Below are positions 35,813 to 40,556 of a DNA stretch of 40,556 bases, in pieces; within the stretch, counting starts at the first letter, position 1, and the number at the start of each line of letters is the position of its first letter. The DNA lies in NCBI RefSeq assembly GCF_015207395.1, contig NZ_JADEWX010000037.1:1-40556 (forward strand), given 5' to 3'. The position numbers and the translations under genes were made by a program. The notes under the pieces were generated by a model that searched no databases, was not told the origin of the DNA, and worked only from the letters and a program-made list of their open reading frames with translations. Source of the DNA: Nodosilinea sp. LEGE 07088. Lineage in GTDB: Bacteria; Cyanobacteriota; Cyanobacteriia; Phormidesmidales; Phormidesmidaceae.

Positions 35813-38656
35813 GTGCCGTTGGTGAATCGAGGCATGCGGCTAGGACTGATTTTTCTCTGGGGGCTTGCGATCGCCGTCGCTATCTCCGTCGGGCACAGCA
35901 GCCAGGGAATGGCCATAGATATTTCTCAAGCCCCCCACTATGCTCAAATCGACAAATCGCCTACCGACAATGACGCCCCAGAGACGCCGACAACTCCTGA
36001 TGCTGGCGCTAGTAGCCTCAAGCCCTTCGCAGACGTCGTTAACGAGCTAACTGTATCGGCAGGGCTTTTCACTCTTTACCACGACCTTGAGCGTAACCGA
36101 GCAATGCTGGGCATTAAGCCAGAGCAGCTCAACCAAAACCTGCTATTTATGGCCAACCTAGAGTCGGGGTTAGGCGAGCTCGGGCTATTTCGCGGCTGGC
36201 CCGTCAACGATTTCATGATCCAGTTTCGCCAAATCCCCGACTATCGCATTCAGGTAGCCATCCCTAACATCTACTTTCGCAGCCCTCGCCCCCAGACCCA
36301 GCAGCTGCGGCAAGAATCCTTCGGTGACTCAGTCCTGACCACCCTACCCATCCAGGCCATCGACGATGAAACCGGCGAGATTCTCATCGACCTCAAAGAT
36401 TTTCTCATCAGCCGCGACCCAGCTAATCTCTCAGTCCAGTTCCCCTGGGTGTTAGGCAGCTACGCCGTTAACAGCGAAGCATCCTATCTAGGGCCGATGA
36501 AAGCCTTTCCCGAAAATATTGAGCTTGAGACCGTACTGGGATTTTCTGGCGGCGGAACGGAGTCTCCCTTGGCCCTGGGGCTGACAAGCATCCCCGACGC
36601 CCGAGGCTTTAGTTTACGAGTACGCTATAGCCTATCCGTGATTCCCAACCATCCAACGTTTCAACCGCGGCTGGCCGACGAGCGCGTTGGCTACTTCCTC
36701 ACGGCCTACCGAACCCCGGGCCGACCCGGTAGCGCAGATCCCTTTGTGCGCTATATTAGCCGCTGGCATCTGGAGAAACAGGAGCCTACCGCCACCCTTT
36801 CTCCCCCCAAAACTCCCCTGGTGTTTTGGCTCGAAAACACTATTCCCCAGCCCTACCGAGCGGCCATCCGCGATGGCATTGAGTGGTGGAATGTTGCCTT
36901 TGAGCAGGCTGGGTTTACCCAGGCCATTGAAGTGCGCCAGATGCCCGCCAACGCCGATTGGGACCCTGCTGATGTGCGCTACAACGTAATTCGCTGGTCA
37001 GACTCGCTCTATCCATGGGCCAGCGGTCTAGGCCCCTCACGCATCAATCCGCTGACGGGGGAAATTCTCGATGCCGACGTGGTGCTCGATGCCAGTATTG
37101 TCAGCGACCTCAGCCTCGAGTATGAAACCCTGGCCCTGTCGGCACCGGCAGCGGTCAACCAGATGCCTCCCTGTGCCCATCCCCTGACCGATCGCCTCCG
37201 GTCTCGTCTCCAGCAGGCCGCCTCCAGCCATAGCCCCAACGCTGCGCTCCCACCGCTCGATGGAGTCAGTTCCTGCGCCGCTCTGCGGGGCAGCCAAGCA
37301 AATGCCTTTGGTACGTTAGCGGTTACCACACTGGCTCCACCCTTTTCTACGCGAGCGGCCAAGGATGCCTACATTCAACAGTACCTGCGGGTAATCACCG
37401 CCCACGAAGTCGGCCACGTACTGGGATTGCGGCACAACTTTTTGGGGAGTACCCTGCTGTCGCCGGCAGACCTGAATGACACCACAATCACCCAAGCCCA
37501 AGGCATGGTCAGCTCAGTCATGGACTACCTCCCCCCGAACCTAGCCGCACCAGGCGACAGCCAAGGTGACTACTTCCCCACTCAGCTCGGCCCCTACGAT
37601 CGCTGGGCCATTGAGTACGGCTACCGCCCCGCCAACCAACGCCTCACGGCTCAATGGGAAGTACAAGCCATCGCCGACCGTTCGGGGCCCCCCGAGCTAG
37701 CCTACGCCCCCGATGAAGATGCCTATTCCCTGCTTGACCCCACCGCCAATGCCTGGGATATGAGCGCTGATCCGCTGGGCTATGCCGAGGGCCAAATGGC
37801 GATCGCTAAAGCCATCTGGGACAGGCTAGACTGGTTCTCGATCAACCCAGGAGACGGCTACGGCCAGCTGCGGCAGCAAGTCAATCTAGTCTTTCTGCAC
37901 TACGACATCCAGGCCGATATCATTGCCAACTACATCGGGGGGCAGCGCTTTACCCGCACCGATCCTTGGAATTCGCGGGGTCAGGCGGCCTTCGAGCCCA
38001 TCGCCGCCGCCGACCAGCGCCGTGCCCTAGCCGTGCTCAATCAACAGGTATTTGCCCCCGACGCCCTGACTCTGTCACCAGATCTCGTCAATCGCCTCGC
38101 CCCTAGTCGATGGCTGCACTGGGGCCAAGACCCCTTTGTCGATCGCATCGATTACCCAATTTACGATCGCATCTTAATCACCCAGGCCTTTACCCTCAGC
38201 AACTTGCTCGACGGCTACCGGCTGCTACGGCTGCGCGATAGCGAATTTAACCAGCAGGGGGCAGATCGCTTTACGATGGCCGAGCTGTTTGACACCCTGG
38301 GTCAAGCTATCTGGGCCGAGGTATTCAATCCCCCCGCTGCATCAGCCTCCATCTCTAGCCTGAGGCAGGGGCTACAGCGACACCACCTGAATACCTTAAC
38401 CAGCCTAGTGCTACGCAACCACGGTTCTGGCGAGGGCGTAACCGATCTGTTCGGCTTCGTAGCCCAGGAGTTTACCGCTGGGGCACCCGAAGAAGCTCGG
38501 ATACTGGCTCGCTACCAGCTGGGTCAGCTACAGGATGCGATCGCCCAATACCGTCGCCGCCGGGGCCAACGCCTCGACATCGCCACGTTGGCCTACTTAG
38601 AAGATATAGGCGATCGCATCGCCAAGGTACTGGATGCCCCCCTACAGGGTCAATAA
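35813..38656 (+). CDS. Large secreted zinc-dependent metalloprotease (DUF5117/DUF4953-like)
   Basis: The 947-residue protein has an N-terminal signal-like hydrophobic segment (LGLIFLWGLAIAVAISVG), then a long beta-rich region of the DUF5117/5118 type (GLFTLYHDLERNRAMLGIKPEQLNQNLLFM), then a metzincin-like catalytic site HEVGHVLGLRH with His531, Glu532, His535 and His541, and a Met-turn-like SVMDYLPPN. The C-terminal part is helical (DUF4953-like). It is predicted to act in the periplasm or outside. The start is uncertain: GTG at 35813 or 35822, both near GGGAGAAAGGAG. The substrate is unknown. Confidence 0.85.
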   Translation: MPLVNRGMRLGLIFLWGLAIAVAISVGHSSQGMAIDISQAPHYAQIDKSPTDNDAPETPTTPDAGASSLKPFADVVNELTVSAGLFTLYHDLERNRAMLGIKPEQLNQNLLFMANLESGLGELGLFRGWPVNDFMIQFRQIPDYRIQVAIPNIYFRSPRPQTQQLRQESFGDSVLTTLPIQAIDDETGEILIDLKDFLISRDPANLSVQFPWVLGSYAVNSEASYLGPMKAFPENIELETVLGFSGGGTESPLALGLTSIPDARGFSLRVRYSLSVIPNHPTFQPRLADERVGYFLTAYRTPGRPGSADPFVRYISRWHLEKQEPTATLSPPKTPLVFWLENTIPQPYRAAIRDGIEWWNVAFEQAGFTQAIEVRQMPANADWDPADVRYNVIRWSDSLYPWASGLGPSRINPLTGEILDADVVLDASIVSDLSLEYETLALSAPAAVNQMPPCAHPLTDRLRSRLQQAASSHSPNAALPPLDGVSSCAALRGSQANAFGTLAVTTLAPPFSTRAAKDAYIQQYLRVITAHEVGHVLGLRHNFLGSTLLSPADLNDTTITQAQGMVSSVMDYLPPNLAAPGDSQGDYFPTQLGPYDRWAIEYGYRPANQRLTAQWEVQAIADRSGPPELAYAPDEDAYSLLDPTANAWDMSADPLGYAEGQMAIAKAIWDRLDWFSINPGDGYGQLRQQVNLVFLHYDIQADIIANYIGGQRFTRTDPWNSRGQAAFEPIAAADQRRALAVLNQQVFAPDALTLSPDLVNRLAPSRWLHWGQDPFVDRIDYPIYDRILITQAFTLSNLLDGYRLLRLRDSEFNQQGADRFTMAELFDTLGQAIWAEVFNPPAASASISSLRQGLQRHHLNTLTSLVLRNHGSGEGVTDLFGFVAQEFTAGAPEEARILARYQLGQLQDAIAQYRRRRGQRLDIATLAYLEDIGDRIAKVLDAPLQGQ

Positions 38657-38966
38657 TTTGGCACAAAATCTATCAAAACCCAACATTTTTCCAAAAATTA
38701 GTCCCCAATACCCTGTCCTCTTAGGTGGTATTGTAGATCGGGCTAATGTGGTATCAGTGATTCCACCATTGGTGATCGATGGCGAATGCTATCCTGTACA
38801 CCCCTAGGTTGTTCTTTGTCACTGTGGTCTATGGGCTACGTCTCCTACTCTGCTGGCGATCGAGTTCAAAGCCGATTGTCATAAGGGTTCCATCTACTGC
38901 TTCAGGACTCTTCTACCTGGGCACACTGAATCTATTAGTGTATTTTGGTCGTTCCACGGGTTATCC
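38657..38966. other. Intergenic region before the DUF3370 gene
   Basis: These 310 bases hold no gene I can support. A 64-codon hydrophobic ORF at 38779-38973 overlaps the next gene's start in another frame and looks spurious. No terminator for the metalloprotease gene is evident. The promoter of the DUF3370 gene should be here, but no convincing -35/-10 pair was found. Confidence 0.35.
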
Positions 38967-40556
38967 ATGCTGAGTGCGTTAGCCGCTATCACCCTGTCTC
39001 CACTGTTTGCTCAACTATCCCAGGGTGAAACTACTCCGCCCATTGAGACTCAAACAGTCGTTATTCCCCATAACGGTTCCTATGCTGAGGTCATCCGCTA
39101 TCAAGAAGTGCGCCCGTTACCTGGCGGCCTCGATGATATCCCGGTGTTCAATAGCAACAGCCCCGAAGTAGTTCAGCAGAACGGCATTCTGCTATCTACG
39201 TTTCCCAAAGATGGTATGGCTCACCCCGATGCCCATCTCAACTACGCCTTTGAGGGTCGTTTTGATATCTTTGCCCACCACATTGCCCGGGGCATTAATC
39301 CCGACGATCGTCGCACCTTGTTTATGGCAGTGGTGGTCTACAACCCCGGCAGTGAACCCGTCGATATCACCATTAACCAAGGAGTTAGCTATCTAAGTCA
39401 AGAGGCTCCCTTCATCAACCTACCCGATGCCCGCCTCAGCACCAACGGCAGTGTCTATGCTGGCCCAGGTAGCCGCACTACCACCGATATTCTGCGGGGT
39501 GCCAATCAATCGCACTGGCCCGATCGCATCACTATCCCACCGGGTCATGTGCAAATTCTCATGAATACCCCTATTCCCCTGCGGCAGCTCACGGTTCCGG
39601 TTAACGGCAGCTATCCCCAAGGCAGCGCAATTCCTAAGCCTCCGGTGCGCCCCGTCACCCTGACCGCCGCCGCCGCCCAAATCAACACCGAAACAGGAGC
39701 GCACGAGATGGTGGCCCCTCCACGTCCCGTGCCCAGCAACGGGCGCACCGCCATGATGTACCTGTCTAGCAGCGGCCCTGTGCATATGGCTAGCCTAGCC
39801 CGCTACGCCGATGTTTTACCCAACGGCAATGAGCGGGTGCCGTCGCTACAAGATTGGCTCCAAGTACTCAAGCAGGGTGACCTAGCTGGTCCTCGAGATA
39901 TTCCTCCCACCGACCCAGAAGCCTATCAATTTGGGCGATTTTACTATGGCCGCGTTGCCGGGGTGGCCAAAGGTTCCACCTGGAAAGCGACGCTGACTGA
40001 CTCGCCTGACGCCGATGTGCTGACGATTCCAGAACCTGGAAATGCCTTTTCCTACGTAGTCAGCTCTGTTGATCGCAATACCTTTGGCACAGGACAAATT
40101 CAGAGTGCACCCATGGTAGCCCGCTACCCTGATACGGCCTATCGGGCCCACGGTAACTATGGCGTGCGTTATAGCCTCAAGCTACCCTTATACAACAGCC
40201 GTGACTCTGAACAGACCGTTACCCTTAAGTTTCAGACCCCCCTGCGCGACGAAGACCTAACCCAGGGGCTACGATTTCGCCGTCCGCCCGATGACCGAAT
40301 ATTCTATCGAGGCACTCTGCGTTTGAAGTTTAAAAACCAGATGGGCCTAGAGCGCACCCATTATGTTCATTTGGTGCAGCGCCGTGGCCAGGAAAGTGAA
40401 CCCTTGCTACGCCTCAACATTCCGGCTGAGGCTCGCCAGGATTTAGAGATTGATTTAATTTATCCCCCCGATGCGACGCCGCCCCAGGTGATTACGCTGC
40501 TGAATGGGGGAGCTCCCGAGCTGTTTGAAGCTGACACTAACACCATAGGAGTACCC
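38967..40556 (+). CDS. DUF3370 family exported protein, 3' end cut by the window
   Basis: An open frame of 530 codons starts at the ATG at 38967 and continues to the last base without a stop. The N terminus is a short signal-like segment (LSALAAITLSPLFAQ). The body matches the cyanobacterial DUF3370 family: VRPLPGGLDDIPVFNSNSPE, FEGRFDIFAHHIARG, LRGANQSHWPDRITIPPG, YADVLPNGNERVPSLQDW, and RYPDTAYRAHGNYGVRYSLKLPLYN. The final visible residues (IDLIYPPDATPPQVITL) are near the usual C-terminal end, so little is missing. Function is unknown; the beta-rich sequence and signal suggest an extracytoplasmic location. Confidence 0.88.
   Translation, partial: MLSALAAITLSPLFAQLSQGETTPPIETQTVVIPHNGSYAEVIRYQEVRPLPGGLDDIPVFNSNSPEVVQQNGILLSTFPKDGMAHPDAHLNYAFEGRFDIFAHHIARGINPDDRRTLFMAVVVYNPGSEPVDITINQGVSYLSQEAPFINLPDARLSTNGSVYAGPGSRTTTDILRGANQSHWPDRITIPPGHVQILMNTPIPLRQLTVPVNGSYPQGSAIPKPPVRPVTLTAAAAQINTETGAHEMVAPPRPVPSNGRTAMMYLSSSGPVHMASLARYADVLPNGNERVPSLQDWLQVLKQGDLAGPRDIPPTDPEAYQFGRFYYGRVAGVAKGSTWKATLTDSPDADVLTIPEPGNAFSYVVSSVDRNTFGTGQIQSAPMVARYPDTAYRAHGNYGVRYSLKLPLYNSRDSEQTVTLKFQTPLRDEDLTQGLRFRRPPDDRIFYRGTLRLKFKNQMGLERTHYVHLVQRRGQESEPLLRLNIPAEARQDLEIDLIYPPDATPPQVITLLNGGAPELFEADTNTIGVP

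Noticed and set aside
38779-38973. 64-codon hydrophobic ORF upstream of the DUF3370 gene
   Set aside because: It overlaps the DUF3370 start in another frame, ends abruptly and has no recognisable features.

Overview
The window reads as a chromosomal segment of a cyanobacterium, probably filamentous or Leptolyngbya-like; the genus is inference. The supporting signs are the split RNA polymerase beta' subunit (rpoC1 + rpoC2, with a very large insertion in rpoC2), a cyanobacterial type-A RNase P RNA, the carboxysome shell protein CcmP, a DUF3370 protein known mainly from cyanobacteria, and many copies of the HIP1 octamer GCGATCGC (for example at 1404, 2106, 2609 and 3664). Coding sequence is fairly GC-rich and gene density is high. 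I see no tRNA, rRNA, CRISPR array, intact prophage or intact insertion sequence.

Layout. 1-2363 is the only accessory-looking part: a truncated TIR-like gene of the ThsB/MTH538 type, a small ORF, a PD-(D/E)XK nuclease-like protein and a ParD/ParE toxin-antitoxin pair. 2411-11024 holds housekeeping and metabolic genes: mazG, a small Cys-rich protein, cofG, a rhodanese-like protein without its catalytic Cys, mutL, a glutathione S-transferase, a NarL-type response regulator, a fasciclin-domain protein, ccmP and a small exported protein. From 24216 down to 11318, all on the minus strand, runs the information-processing block in the order rpsT, tatD, rpoB, rpoC1, rpoC2, terminator, rnpB, rnc, and then a Gfo/Idh/MocA oxidoreductase. 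24428-31972 holds hisD, a 242-bp MITE-like element with 8-bp target duplications, pyrG, argS (minus strand), and a cupin/DUF429/mnmH cluster. 32016-40556 holds a small BON-like protein, leuC, a Crp/Fnr regulator, purN, a large zinc metalloprotease and a DUF3370 protein that runs off the window end.

How the genes work together. The minus-strand block couples transcription (rpoB/C1/C2), translation (rpsT) and RNA processing (rnpB, rnc). The 3' strand of RNase P RNA helix P1 appears to lie inside the first codons of rnc, so a shared transcript could yield either mature RNase P RNA or full-length rnc mRNA, but not both. Other points worth a second look are the MITE sitting on the hisD stop codon, a perfect FNR-type TTGAT-N4-ATCAA palindrome at a class-I distance from a predicted promoter, and the decayed defence-like genes at the left end. 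I did not find a convincing new multi-gene system here; most of the window is ordinary core genome.
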